Of a stretch of DNA of 64,000 nucleotides, positions 16,781-25,039 are shown piece after piece. Within the stretch, counting starts at the first letter, position 1, and every line of letters begins with the position of its first letter. Source of the stretch: an uncultured Sphingomonas sp. (lineage in GTDB: Bacteria; Pseudomonadota; Alphaproteobacteria; Sphingomonadales; Sphingomonadaceae); assembly GCF_913774285.1 (NCBI RefSeq), contig NZ_CAJYHX010000008.1, forward strand, positions 186,001 to 250,000. Reading direction: 5' to 3'. The notes below the pieces were generated by a model. The model was not told the DNA's origin and made no database searches. It saw nothing but the letters and a program-made list of their open reading frames with translations. Both the position numbers and the translations under genes were made by a program.

Positions 16781-17206
16781 TCAGGAACAGTCCCCGATGC
16801 GCTTTGCGTCATAGGTTTCGGAGAAGGGCTGGCCGTCGATCACGCCCTGCATCTCCACGGTCACCTGGCGCGGCGTGTCGGTGGTGATGCGGGTGAGCAT
16901 CGTGCCATGGCCGGTGCAGACGCTGCGCACCGTTGCGCGGCTGGCGGCGCTTTCCATCACCACATTCTGGCAGGGCGTGGTGATCTTCTCGGGCCGGAGG
17001 ATCTGATAGGGGTCGCGCACGCACATCACGCGCTCGTTGCCCTCGCTGTCGCGGGCCGACCACTTGCCCTTCTGGATCAGGTTGATCGCCGGCACGTCCA
17101 CCGGCCGCGCCGTCGCCGCCGCCGCACCCGGACGCTGCTGCGCCGATGCACTCGCCGTCACCAGCGCCAACCCGACCACCGCCGCCCACAGCACGCCTTT
17201 GTTCAC
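16781..17206 (-). CDS. Periplasmic DUF3617-like protein
   Basis: This 141-residue protein has a signal peptide cut near ASASAQ (about 22). The mature part reads GKWSARDSEGNERVMCVRDPYQIL, then C-containing segments and a C-terminal DGQPFSETYDAKRIGDC. The spacing of cysteines and the loss-of-signal style resemble DUF3617 proteins, which is a tentative assignment. The gene ends about 30 bp before the structured RNA element. Confidence 0.72.
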   Translation of the reverse strand: MNKGVLWAAVVGLALVTASASAQQRPGAAAATARPVDVPAINLIQKGKWSARDSEGNERVMCVRDPYQILRPEKITTPCQNVVMESAASRATVRSVCTGHGTMLTRITTDTPRQVTVEMQGVIDGQPFSETYDAKRIGDCS

Positions 17207-17286
17207 CCGTTCAAACTCCTTGTCGGGGACGGCGCCGCTCCCACGGCACCGTCCGCCGAGTCACATATCATAGGAGGATTACGGCT

Positions 17287-18213
17287 TTACAACGACGGCG
17301 GAACGAAATCGGCGAGCGCCACCGGGAACTGCTTTGAGCAGAAGGCGCAATCGACCTTGATCACGCCGCCCTCGTCGGCCATCGCGGCGCGCTCTTCCTC
17401 GGGAAACTTGGCGAGCACCTGCTGGATATAGTCCGCCCCGCAGCGGCAGCCGCGCGACAGATCATGCCCGGCGAGCATGCGCACCTCGCTCTCCTCGTTG
17501 AACAGCCGCCACACCAGCCCTTCCAGCGGGATCGCCGGATCGGCCAGTTCGTCGGCGCCCATCGTGCCGCCCAGCGCCTCGACGTGCTGCCATTCGGGAT
17601 GGTCGAGCCGCACGTGCAGCCGCTCGCGCCCCACTTCGCCTTCCGGCAGATGCTGGAGGAACAGGCCGCCGGCGATCACCTTGCCGGTCGTCTTGTCCTT
17701 GTGCACGCCGAGGCGCACCAGCGTGGGAATCTGTTCCGACTGGAAGAAATAGCTCTGCGCCGCCTCGGCGATCGAGGCGCCTTCCAGCGGCACGATGCCC
17801 TGATAGCGTTCGTTGGTGAGCGCCTGGTCGAAGGTCACCGCCAGATAGCCGCCGTTGAACAGCGCGCTGAGCGACGGGTTCTTGCCGAGCTGGCTCAGCC
17901 GCTTGGCATCGAACTGCACATAGCCGCGCAGCTCGCCATTCTTGTAGTCGCACACCATCAGGCTGACGATGCCGCGCTGGGTCTGCGCCTGCAGCGTCAT
18001 CTGCCCCTCGGCATCCTTGAGCGTGCTGCCGAGCAGCGCGGTGAGAGTCAGCGCCTCGGCCAGCAGCTTCTCGATCGGCGCGGGATAGGCATGGGCCGAG
18101 AGGATCTCGTTCAGCACCGGCCCCAGCCGCGCGACGCGGCCGCGGACATGGCGCTCGGGGATGGCAAAGCCGGTCACGCGATCGAGATCGGCGGCGGGAA
18201 CGGGGTGAGTCAC
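17287..18213 (-). CDS. hslO: Hsp33 redox-regulated chaperone
   Basis: Hsp33 is an ATP-independent cytoplasmic holdase activated by oxidation. The 308-residue protein has the Hsp33 core and the C-terminal redox switch, here CRC (256-258) and CAFC (289-292), which bind zinc when reduced. The preferred start is GTG at 18213, backed by GGAGA eight bases upstream; the frame stays open further upstream but without family resemblance. The GTG overlaps the stop of the upstream small gene as GTGA. Confidence 0.93.
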   Translation of the reverse strand: MTHPVPAADLDRVTGFAIPERHVRGRVARLGPVLNEILSAHAYPAPIEKLLAEALTLTALLGSTLKDAEGQMTLQAQTQRGIVSLMVCDYKNGELRGYVQFDAKRLSQLGKNPSLSALFNGGYLAVTFDQALTNERYQGIVPLEGASIAEAAQSYFFQSEQIPTLVRLGVHKDKTTGKVIAGGLFLQHLPEGEVGRERLHVRLDHPEWQHVEALGGTMGADELADPAIPLEGLVWRLFNEESEVRMLAGHDLSRGCRCGADYIQQVLAKFPEEERAAMADEGGVIKVDCAFCSKQFPVALADFVPPSL

Positions 18214-18818
18214 GATACGTCTCCGGCATTCGTTTGCGGCCGCGAGAAGTCGGGGTGACTCCGCGCGTTCCGACGAACGCATTTTCTGGGTTCGGAGGTG
18301 TAAATAGGGGCTTTGCGGCGGGAAACAATGCGGAGCAGCGGCGGCGGCGGCGGCGCGAAGCTTAGGAAGTTTAGGCGCTGCGAGGATCTGCTTGGCATGC
18401 AGTCGGCATGCAACGATCGAACGCATCTCTCGTGATGGATCGTGACGTCGTAGCCGAGCGGTCGCACATTCTGCCCCCCCACGGTGACTCTCAGCGCACA
18501 AGGACTTCTGTCGTCCCGTGGCGGCGCGTCCTCGATGATCCAGCCGGCCCAGCGCTTCGTGCAGGCGATTATCGCTTTATCGGTTTCGCTGCGCGCCACG
18601 AACTCTCGGGACGTCGCGTCGAGCGTGCCGAGGCCGCGGTCCAGCGGGTCGGTCCAGGTGCCTGCGCGAACCTTGCCGCCGTAGCACGTGGCAAAGACAT
18701 GATCGAAATACGCTTCCTTCGCCCTGCCCGAGTAGCTGCCCGCGGCCAAAGACGCGACAACGCCCAAAAGGATGACCACCGCAAAATGTCGTCGCCTGCC
18801 TGATCGAAGATACGACAA
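18210..18818 (-). CDS. Hypothetical protein with N-terminal membrane anchor
   Basis: This 202-residue reading frame has an N-terminal hydrophobic helix (about 11-28). The next 100 residues look globular (AYFDHVFATCYGGKVRAGTWTDP, cysteines at several places). The last 60 residues are basic and Pro-rich and look less like a folded domain. Its stop overlaps the hslO GTG start as GTGA, a coupling arrangement that favours a real gene. I recognise no family, and the C-terminal third could be read-through. Confidence 0.45.
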   Translation of the reverse strand: MSYLRSGRRRHFAVVILLGVVASLAAGSYSGRAKEAYFDHVFATCYGGKVRAGTWTDPLDRGLGTLDATSREFVARSETDKAIIACTKRWAGWIIEDAPPRDDRSPCALRVTVGGQNVRPLGYDVTIHHERCVRSLHADCMPSRSSQRLNFLSFAPPPPPLLRIVSRRKAPIYTSEPRKCVRRNARSHPDFSRPQTNAGDVS

Positions 18819-18990
18819 ACCTTGCCCCCGGTTTACCGGACCCGCGCATCGACGGATCTGGCTGAACGAGACGGAAGGTACATGCTATCGCATCGACGCC
18901 AAGAGGCGTGCCGCAGGAGGCACCACCAATTTTCTGAGGCAGGAAGGCGAACTGCGATCGAAGGGGACCGCCGAAGCCGCCCCCTCCCTG

Positions 18991-19119
18991 TCAGGACTTC
19001 AGCGTGGTCATCTCGACCGGCTTGCCCTTGGTGCTAGGGTTGGAGGCATTCTGCTTCGGAGGCTTCTCGGCCTTCGGCTTGCGCACTTCCTTGTTCGACT
19101 TTTTCTGACCCTTGGCCAT
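18991..19119 (-). CDS. Small Lys-rich conserved protein (42 aa)
   Basis: This 42-residue protein begins MAKGQKKSNKEVRKPKAEKP and ends VEMTTLKS. It is highly basic and probably unstructured. Similar tiny MAKGQ-type proteins are common in proteobacteria and have no known role. A GGAGCAG ribosome site lies just before the ATG at 19119. It is the last of four small genes (with the cold-shock gene) on one strand. Confidence 0.72.
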   Translation of the reverse strand: MAKGQKKSNKEVRKPKAEKPPKQNASNPSTKGKPVEMTTLKS

Positions 19120-19167
19120 CGCTGCTCCTGTCCCCTGCACCGTCACGACCTTGCGGCCGCGATCGGG

Positions 19168-19536
19168 TCAACGCGCGCGCTTGTTGTTCTTGCGCGCCGC
19201 ATATCTGGCATCCCGCGCCGCCTTGCGGTCGGCCTCGGTCAGCACCGGCATCGCCGCTGCTGCCGCTGCTGCCGCTGCTGCTGCAGCAGCCTCTGCCGCA
19301 CGCGCGGCCTCGGCCTCGCTCGCACGCTCGGCTTCGGCGTGTTGCTCGCGCTCGGCCAAGACCGCGGCGCGCTTCTCGGCGTCGGCACGTTCGGCGGCCA
19401 GGCGCCGCTCCCTGGCCGCCGCCAGGGTAGCGGCATCCGCCACGGGCCTTGCCCGCAGCTGGGCCAGCGCCTTGCGCTTGGCCTCAGACGCCGCCGTGGC
19501 GCGTTCCTGGAAATTCGGGGCTCTATATGCCGCCAT
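19168..19536 (-). CDS. DUF6481-like Ala/Arg-rich coiled-coil protein
   Basis: This 122-residue protein begins MAAYRAPNFQERATAASEAKRKAL, which matches my memory of the DUF6481 family. The middle is a long charged helix of AERADAEKRAAVLAERE type, then a tract of 14 uninterrupted or nearly uninterrupted alanines around residues 80-95, ending RYAARKNNKRAR. The Ala tract is coded by GCx repeats (19256-19300). The role is unknown; basic ends suggest RNA or ribosome contact. Confidence 0.75.
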   Translation of the reverse strand: MAAYRAPNFQERATAASEAKRKALAQLRARPVADAATLAAARERRLAAERADAEKRAAVLAEREQHAEAERASEAEAARAAEAAAAAAAAAAAAAMPVLTEADRKAARDARYAARKNNKRAR

Positions 19537-19539
19537 CTC

Positions 19540-19758
19540 TTACAGTCTCCCCATTCTCGTCGGCACGCGCGTCACGGCACCGGCGATTACCTTGCTGCCA
19601 TAGGCTTTGGCGATGATCGCCGTATCGGCCGCGCTGTTCATCACGACGCGCGTACCGCCCGACTGCAGCGTCTCGATCGCGCTGATCGCGATCTTGCGCT
19701 TGGCGCAGGTCGCCACGACGTGGTCCTTCTCCGCGCGCACATTGATTGCTCTGGACAT
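19540..19758 (-). CDS. Small conserved protein, unknown function (72 aa)
   Basis: This 72-residue protein reads as a compact alpha/beta domain: AEKDHVVATCAKRKIAISAIETLQSGGTRVVMNSAADTAIIAKAYGSKVI. I do not recognise a family. It stops 3 bp before the DUF6481-like gene, so both are probably one transcript. The upstream cold-shock gene is about 90 bp away. Confidence 0.72.
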   Translation of the reverse strand: MSRAINVRAEKDHVVATCAKRKIAISAIETLQSGGTRVVMNSAADTAIIAKAYGSKVIAGAVTRVPTRMGRL

Positions 19759-19848
19759 GCCGTTCTACCTTCCCGGAAGCGGGGTCTCCCCCGCCGGATC
19801 TTCATGAATTCGGGCGAGCACGACAGCGCCCGCCCGAACGGCCGTGCT

Positions 19849-20055
19849 TCAGGCGGACTGAAGGTTCACTGCCGAGGTCTTGCCCCGACGATCAGTCTCC
19901 AGCTCGTAGGAAACGCGCTGGTCCTTATCGAGCGTGTGCATGCCGGCGCGCTCGACAGCCGAGATGTGGACAAACGCGTCGCCGCCGCCGGTTTCCGGCG
20001 CGATGAAGCCATAGCCCTTGTCGTTATTAAAGAATTTCACGGTTCCGGTGATCAT
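19849..20055 (-). CDS. Cold-shock domain protein
   Basis: This 68-residue protein is a complete cold-shock domain: GTVKFFNNDKGYGFIAPETGG with the RNP1 motif KGYGFI, and AFVHIS as RNP2. Such proteins bind single-stranded RNA and DNA and melt structure. The ATG at 20055 has AAAGG eight bases upstream; the ATG at 20064 would put the site directly against the start codon and is unlikely. The rest of the longer frame is non-coding leader, as usual for csp mRNAs. Confidence 0.93.
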   Translation of the reverse strand: MITGTVKFFNNDKGYGFIAPETGGGDAFVHISAVERAGMHTLDKDQRVSYELETDRRGKTSAVNLQSA

Positions 20056-20286
20056 ATTGGGCATCCTTTGTCCCAGGCATGACGGGCATGCGCCAACAGC
20101 GGCGCATCCCGGCTTCGGTGAGGCTAGAAAGGGACAAAGGGAGGAGCCGAGGCGGCCCGATATCCGTCGCATGCGACGTCAGCGCTATCTATAATGGGGT
20201 GTCCGGCCGGGATTGTTAGGCGTCCTGTTCAATTTGTTACGCAACCCGTTGCGTCTTGCGACACCTATTTCTTCTATGAAGTAGAT

Positions 20287-21078
20287 ATGAAGCTCTCGCT
20301 CGCGCCTTTTGCCGCCCTCGCCCCCGCTGCGCGGCCGCGCAGCACCGGGGCGAACGCCGCCACCACCGCGCCGCTCTCCAAGAAAGACGAGATGGCCGCG
20401 CGCAAGCTGGAGGAGGCCAAGCAGGCGGTCCAGACGCTGGCGACGATCAAGACCAAGACCAAGGACGACCAGAAGGCACGCGCCGCGCAGAAGGTGCAGG
20501 AGCTGAAGGCGCGGCTGCAGGCGCTCAAGATGATCTATGCCGGCGACCCCAAGAAGCTCGCCCGTGCCGCCGCGCAGATCGCGCGCGAGCTCGCCGCGGC
20601 GGTGAAGAGCTATACCAGTGCCGGCGGCAGCACGGTCGAGCTGGCGGGCGCGGATAGCGGCGATGCCTCGGCCGGCGCAGCGTCGCCGGCGGCCGAGGCC
20701 AAGCCCGACGCGCCTGCCGCAGGTGCGAATGAAGCGACGCCCGCTGCCGAGACCGCCGAAAAGGACAAGGCCCCCGACGAGGCCGACCCGACCAAGCCCG
20801 ACGCGGCCGCGCTCGGCACGAACAAGGCGGCGGACGAGAAGCGCGCCGCCGATGCCGCGCGTGCCAGGGCCGACGACGATTTCAAGAACGAAGCCCGCGC
20901 CCTGGCCCGCGAGCTCAAGGCCGCCTTACGCCGCAAGGACCACAAGCATCGCGACGAGGACCCCCGCGACGGCAGCGACAAGCAATCGGCGGAGCAGGCA
21001 CTGGCCTCGGTCGAGCAGGCGATCGGCGCGCTGCCGATGGCCGATGTCGTCGCAGTGAGCGCGCTGGCGGGGATCTAA
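20287..21078 (+). CDS. Ala/Lys/Glu-rich coiled-coil protein, unknown function
   Basis: This 263-residue protein begins MKLSLAPFAALAPAARP. A long charged helix follows (SKKDEMAARKLEEAKQAVQT, about 34-110), then an acidic, Ala/Pro/Asp-rich linker (about 115-200), and finally a basic helix with AALRRKDHKHRDED. There is no signal peptide or membrane segment. The composition suggests an extended protein, perhaps a cytoskeletal or nucleoid-associated factor, but nothing diagnostic is seen. Confidence 0.65.
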   Translation: MKLSLAPFAALAPAARPRSTGANAATTAPLSKKDEMAARKLEEAKQAVQTLATIKTKTKDDQKARAAQKVQELKARLQALKMIYAGDPKKLARAAAQIARELAAAVKSYTSAGGSTVELAGADSGDASAGAASPAAEAKPDAPAAGANEATPAAETAEKDKAPDEADPTKPDAAALGTNKAADEKRAADAARARADDDFKNEARALARELKAALRRKDHKHRDEDPRDGSDKQSAEQALASVEQAIGALPMADVVAVSALAGI

Positions 21079-21079
21079 A

Positions 21080-21197
21080 GCCCCTCCCGCTTGCTGGAGG
21101 GATTGGGGGAGGGCCTGACGTTGCGGCGCCGTCTCCAGCGCCACCACATGCTAGACCGTTCTCCCCTCCCCTAGCCCCTCCCGCAAGCGGGAGGGGA
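21080..21197. repeat. Sphingomonad-type REP-like palindromes
   Basis: Two copies occur. The first (about 21080-21114) reads CCCCTCCCGC followed by a degenerate arm and GGGGGAGGGC. The second (21163-21196) is CCCCTCCCGC aa GCGGGAGGGG, a near-perfect stem. They fill the gap between convergent genes and match the elements at 45507-45528 and 53781-53881. Confidence 0.8.
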
Positions 21198-21219
21198 ACA
21201 CAGGCTCAAAGGTCTTTCC

Positions 21220-22137
21220 TCAGAGCTGGCCGAAGCACCAGCGCAGGACCGACTTCTGCGCGTGGAGACGGTTCTCCGCTTCCGGCCAGATCAGCGATTG
21301 CGGCCCGTCTATCACCGCGTCGGTGACTTCCTCGCCGCGATGCGCGGGCAGGCAATGGAGGAAGCGGGCGTCGGGCTTGGCGGCGGCCATCAGCGCTTGC
21401 GTGACCTGGAAGGGCATCATCGCCTTGAGCTTGGTCTCGGCATGGGCCTGGCCCATCGAGATCCAGGTATCGGTGACGATGATGTCGGCGCCCTCCACCG
21501 CCTCGCGCGCGGTGCCGACGACGCGCGCGCGGCCCTTGCCCTTCGCCACGTCGGCGTCGCTCGGCTGATAGCCCTGCGGGCAGGCGGCGACGACGTCGAA
21601 CTGCATCAGCCCGCCCGCTTCCATGATCGAGGCGAGCACGTTGTTGCCGTCGCCCAGCCAGGCGACCTTGAGACCCGGCAGCGCCTTGCCGTTTTCCAGG
21701 ATGGTCAGCAGGTCGGCCATGATCTGGCAGGGATGCGAGGCGTCGGTGAGGCCGTTGATCACCGGCACGCTGGCGTATTTCGCCATGTCGATCACCTTCT
21801 GGTGGTCGTCGGTGCGGATCATGATCGCGTCGACATAGCCCGAGAGCACGCGCGCGGTATCGGCGATGCTCTCGCCGCGGCCGAGCTGCATCGAGCCGGC
21901 GTCCATCACGATGCTGGTGCCGCCGAGCTGGCGGATCGCCATGTCGAACGACACGCGGGTGCGGGTGGAGTTCTTCTCGAAGATCATCGCAAGGGTGTGG
22001 CCGGCGAGCGGGGCATCGGCGTCGGGCTTGCCCTTGGGCCAGCCGGCGCGGGCCTGCTTGCGCGCCATCGCGTCGTTCAGCATCGCCGCAATGGCATCCG
22101 GGCCGGCATCGGTGAGATCGATAAAGTGGCGGGTCAT
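21220..22137 (-). CDS. argF: Ornithine carbamoyltransferase
   Basis: ArgF makes citrulline from ornithine and carbamoyl phosphate in arginine synthesis. The 305-residue protein shows the carbamoyl-phosphate motif STRTR (57-61), HPCQ, and the ornithine-site [13 protein letters not shown]. The ATG at 22137 has GGAGGAT immediately upstream. That ribosome site is part of the inverted-repeat element at 22141-22274. The gene follows argD on the same strand. Confidence 0.96.
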   Translation of the reverse strand: MTRHFIDLTDAGPDAIAAMLNDAMARKQARAGWPKGKPDADAPLAGHTLAMIFEKNSTRTRVSFDMAIRQLGGTSIVMDAGSMQLGRGESIADTARVLSGYVDAIMIRTDDHQKVIDMAKYASVPVINGLTDASHPCQIMADLLTILENGKALPGLKVAWLGDGNNVLASIMEAGGLMQFDVVAACPQGYQPSDADVAKGKGRARVVGTAREAVEGADIIVTDTWISMGQAHAETKLKAMMPFQVTQALMAAAKPDARFLHCLPAHRGEEVTDAVIDGPQSLIWPEAENRLHAQKSVLRWCFGQL

Positions 22138-22140
22138 AAC

Positions 22141-22274
22141 ATCCTCCCCGGCACGGGAAGGGGGACCGCGACGCGGAGCGTCGGGGTGGAGGGGGCCCTC
22201 CACCAGCGACGCCCTTTGCGGAGAACCCCCTCCACCATGCTTCGCATGGTCCCCCTCCCCGTCCCGGGGAGGAT
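22141..22274. repeat. 134-bp inverted-repeat element between argD and argF
   Basis: The ends 22141-22167 and 22248-22274 are inverted repeats of 27 bp with only two differences (ATCCTCCCCGG...GGGGGACC against its complement). Inside are further GGTGGAGGG/CCCTCCACC arms and a CATGC/GCATG hairpin. It looks like a small non-autonomous mobile or REP-type element. One end supplies the Shine-Dalgarno of argF. Confidence 0.7.
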
Positions 22275-22285
22275 CGGTTCAGTCC

Positions 22286-23482
22286 TCAGGCCGCAGCCGC
22301 GGGCGCGAAGCTGCGCGCACCGGCGCTCAGCTTGTCCACCGCCTCGGCGATGTGGCTCTCGTCGATCACCAGCGGCGGCAGCACGCGGAACACATTCTCG
22401 CCCGCGGCCACGGTCAGCAGCCCGTGATGGTCGCGCAGATGAGCGACGAAGTCGCGGCTGACCACCGTGTCCTTCATCTTGATGCCGAGCATCAGGCCCT
22501 TGCCGCGGATCTCCTCGAACAGGTGATCATGGTTGGGGATCAGCTGCTCGAACGCCTGGCGAAGGCGCTCGCCCATCCGGGTGACATGCTCGAGGAAGCC
22601 GGGCTCCTCCATCACGTCGAGCACCGCCATGCCGGCCGCCATCGCCAGCGGGTTGCCGCCATAGGTGGAGCCGTGGGTGCCGGCGACCATGCCCTTGGCC
22701 GCTTCCTCGGTGGCGAGGCAGGCGCCGAGCGGGAAGCCGGCGCCGATGCCCTTGGCCGAGGTCATGATGTCGGGCGTGATGCCGTAATGCTCATAGGCCC
22801 ACATCTTGCCGGTCCGGCCATAGCCGCACTGGATCTCGTCGAGGATCAGCAGCAGTCCGTGCTCGTCCGCCGCCTTGCGCAGGCCCTGGATGAACTCGGG
22901 CTTGCCGGCGGTCATCCCGCCCTCGCCCTGGATCGTCTCGACCAGGAAGCCGGCGGTCTCGTCGTCGATCTTGGCGATCGCACCTTCGAGATCGTTGAAC
23001 GGCACATAGTCGAAGCCCGGCAGCAGCGGCTCGAACCCGTCGCGCATCTTGCCCTGGTCGGTTGCCGAGATCGCGCCCAGCGAACGGCCATGGAAGGCGT
23101 TCTTGAAGGTGATCAGCTTGTGCCGCTGCGGGTTGCCGTTGGCATAGTGGTAGCGGCGCGCGGTCTTGATCGCGCACTCGATCGCCTCGACGCCCGAATT
23201 GGTGAAGAACACCGTGTCGGCGAAGCTGTGCTTGAGCAGACGCTCGGCCAGCGCCTCGCCCTGCGGGCTGCCGTAGAGGTTCGACACGTGCATCAGCGTG
23301 GCCGCCTGGTCGGCGATCGCCTTGACCAGATGCGGGTGCCCATGGCCCAGCGCGTTGACGGCGATACCGGCGGCGAAATCGAGATAGCGTTCCCCTCGTT
23401 CCCCGATCAGGTAGCAGCCCTCGCCTCGCACCGGCCGCACACCGCACCGCGGGTAGACGGGCATGAGCGGGGTGATGGTCAT
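22286..23482 (-). CDS. argD: Acetylornithine aminotransferase
   Basis: ArgD interconverts N-acetylglutamate semialdehyde and N-acetylornithine. The 398-residue PLP enzyme shows FFTNSGVEAIECAIKTAR, LDEIQCGYGRTG (cofactor Asp) and TSAKGIGAGFPLGA with the Schiff-base Lys. ATG 23482 (MTITPLMPVYPR) has AAGGAG ten bases upstream and is the family-like start. It is the first gene of argD-argF; the 119 bp upstream to the patatin gene should hold the promoter. Confidence 0.95.
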   Translation of the reverse strand: MTITPLMPVYPRCGVRPVRGEGCYLIGERGERYLDFAAGIAVNALGHGHPHLVKAIADQAATLMHVSNLYGSPQGEALAERLLKHSFADTVFFTNSGVEAIECAIKTARRYHYANGNPQRHKLITFKNAFHGRSLGAISATDQGKMRDGFEPLLPGFDYVPFNDLEGAIAKIDDETAGFLVETIQGEGGMTAGKPEFIQGLRKAADEHGLLLILDEIQCGYGRTGKMWAYEHYGITPDIMTSAKGIGAGFPLGACLATEEAAKGMVAGTHGSTYGGNPLAMAAGMAVLDVMEEPGFLEHVTRMGERLRQAFEQLIPNHDHLFEEIRGKGLMLGIKMKDTVVSRDFVAHLRDHHGLLTVAAGENVFRVLPPLVIDESHIAEAVDKLSAGARSFAPAAAA

Positions 23483-23601
23483 GGGAACGATACTCCTTGA
23501 CGAAAAAAGGTTGGGGAAACTCCAGAAACGCAAAAGGGCGACCTATCCGGGCCGCCCTCGCGCATATCTAGGGCCGCAGGGGGCCGCAGGTCAACCTGCC
23601 T

Positions 23602-24978
23602 TTATGGCTGTGCTGGCAGGCGGCGATTCCACTGCGCGATTGCGCCGCGCGACCGGCCGTAATCGGCGATGCACGCCATGTAGCGCGGCGAGAATTGCAG
23701 CGGCTTGGCAGCAGCGTCGAGCGCCAGCCACGCGGCGCAACTCTTGCCGTTATATTGGTGATCGAGCGGCGCTTCGCCGCCGGCGATGCCGGCAGTGCCG
23801 AGATAGGCCATGTCGACCCCGCCGTTCATCGCACTGACCGTCTCCACGCTCGCGGCCGAGAAGCGATAGACCTGAGTCTCCAGCAGCTTCACCACGCGCG
23901 CCGCGGCATCGGCGGCGGACCAGCGCTGGCGCGGCCCCTCCCCGCCGCTCCAGCGCGGCGCCTCCATGGTGGTGTTGACCATCAGCGTCACCTGCGCGCG
24001 CCCCCCGCCCGCATCCTGGAAGGCGCGCAGCATGGGCTCGAGGAACACGCCGAAGCGCGCGCCGCCGTCCATGTACATCTCGGTGCCGCGGCGGGTGTCG
24101 AGCGTGAGCGGCGGCACGCCCGGTGCCACCGAGGACGAGGCGAGCAGGGCATCGACATAGCAGCCCTGGATCCGCGACAGCTCGGCCGGTGCCTCGGTGG
24201 TCAGCGCCCGCGCGGCGAGCTCGGTCATGTCGATGGCATAGCCTTCGCCGTCGTCGAGGTTGCTCACCCCGACGAACAGCTGGCGGTTCTGGTCGCGCCA
24301 TTCGCGGCCGACCGCGCGCAGCGTGCCGATCGTCATGATCTTCAGCAGCCGCGCGCGCAGCGGCCCGAACTGCGCCGCCGAGCCGCGGAACACCGTGCCC
24401 AGCGCCGCCCCGCCCTTGCGAACCTGCAGCAGATCGCCTTCGCGCGCGATCGAATAGGCAAGCACCAGGTCGCCGACATTGGAAACATGCGGCCGCACCA
24501 CGAACCGGCCATCGCCTCCCTGGCCGGACAGCGGGCCGTCGACCCAGCTGTAATCGGTGCGGTCCTCGGGCACCGGCTGGTTGGCGAGGAACAGCAGGGT
24601 GCTCTGAAGCGAACCGGTGCTGACCCCGGTGACGATGTCCCAGCTCGGCAGCGTGCCCATCGCGTAGAAGAAGCCCGCGCCGAATGCGCCGTGCTGGCCG
24701 CCGCCGCTCAGCGCGAGGAACTGGTCGGCGGGCGGCGTGCCCCGCTTGGCCTGCACCGCGCCCGACCGCAGGCGCCGGCGCTCGCGCAGCACCTCGCCCC
24801 AGCGCTCGGCATCGGGCATCGCCTGGAGCCGCATCGGCGCAGGGCCGCCAGGCGTCTGCACGGTAAGCGGCACCAGCTGATAGGCGCAGCCCAGAATCGG
24901 CTTCGGCCGCGGCTGGCTGCACCCCGCCAGCGACCATCCTGCCGCGACCAGCAGCAGCACCCAGCCCCAAGATTTCAT
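23602..24978 (-). CDS. Patatin-like phospholipase lipoprotein
   Basis: This 458-residue protein has a lipoprotein signal ending SLAGC (Cys19) and a patatin domain. The oxyanion motif SGGGQHGAFGAGFF is followed by the nucleophile elbow GVSTGS and, later, the catalytic MDGGARF (Asp of the Ser-Asp dyad). It should hydrolyse acyl chains from lipids in the envelope. It is transcribed toward argD but 119 bp away. The C-terminal 120 residues have no known domain. Confidence 0.9.
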   Translation of the reverse strand: MKSWGWVLLLVAAGWSLAGCSQPRPKPILGCAYQLVPLTVQTPGGPAPMRLQAMPDAERWGEVLRERRRLRSGAVQAKRGTPPADQFLALSGGGQHGAFGAGFFYAMGTLPSWDIVTGVSTGSLQSTLLFLANQPVPEDRTDYSWVDGPLSGQGGDGRFVVRPHVSNVGDLVLAYSIAREGDLLQVRKGGAALGTVFRGSAAQFGPLRARLLKIMTIGTLRAVGREWRDQNRQLFVGVSNLDDGEGYAIDMTELAARALTTEAPAELSRIQGCYVDALLASSSVAPGVPPLTLDTRRGTEMYMDGGARFGVFLEPMLRAFQDAGGGRAQVTLMVNTTMEAPRWSGGEGPRQRWSAADAAARVVKLLETQVYRFSAASVETVSAMNGGVDMAYLGTAGIAGGEAPLDHQYNGKSCAAWLALDAAAKPLQFSPRYMACIADYGRSRGAIAQWNRRLPAQP

Positions 24979-25039
24979 CGCGACCCCCGTCCTCCGGCCC
25001 GCCCCCGCGCGCCGATCCTTCTTCGCTATCGGATAGAAG

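Noticed and set aside
19256..19300. Tandem GCx repeats as a microsatellite or CRISPR-like repeat
   Set aside because: They encode the alanine tract of the DUF6481-like protein and keep its frame.
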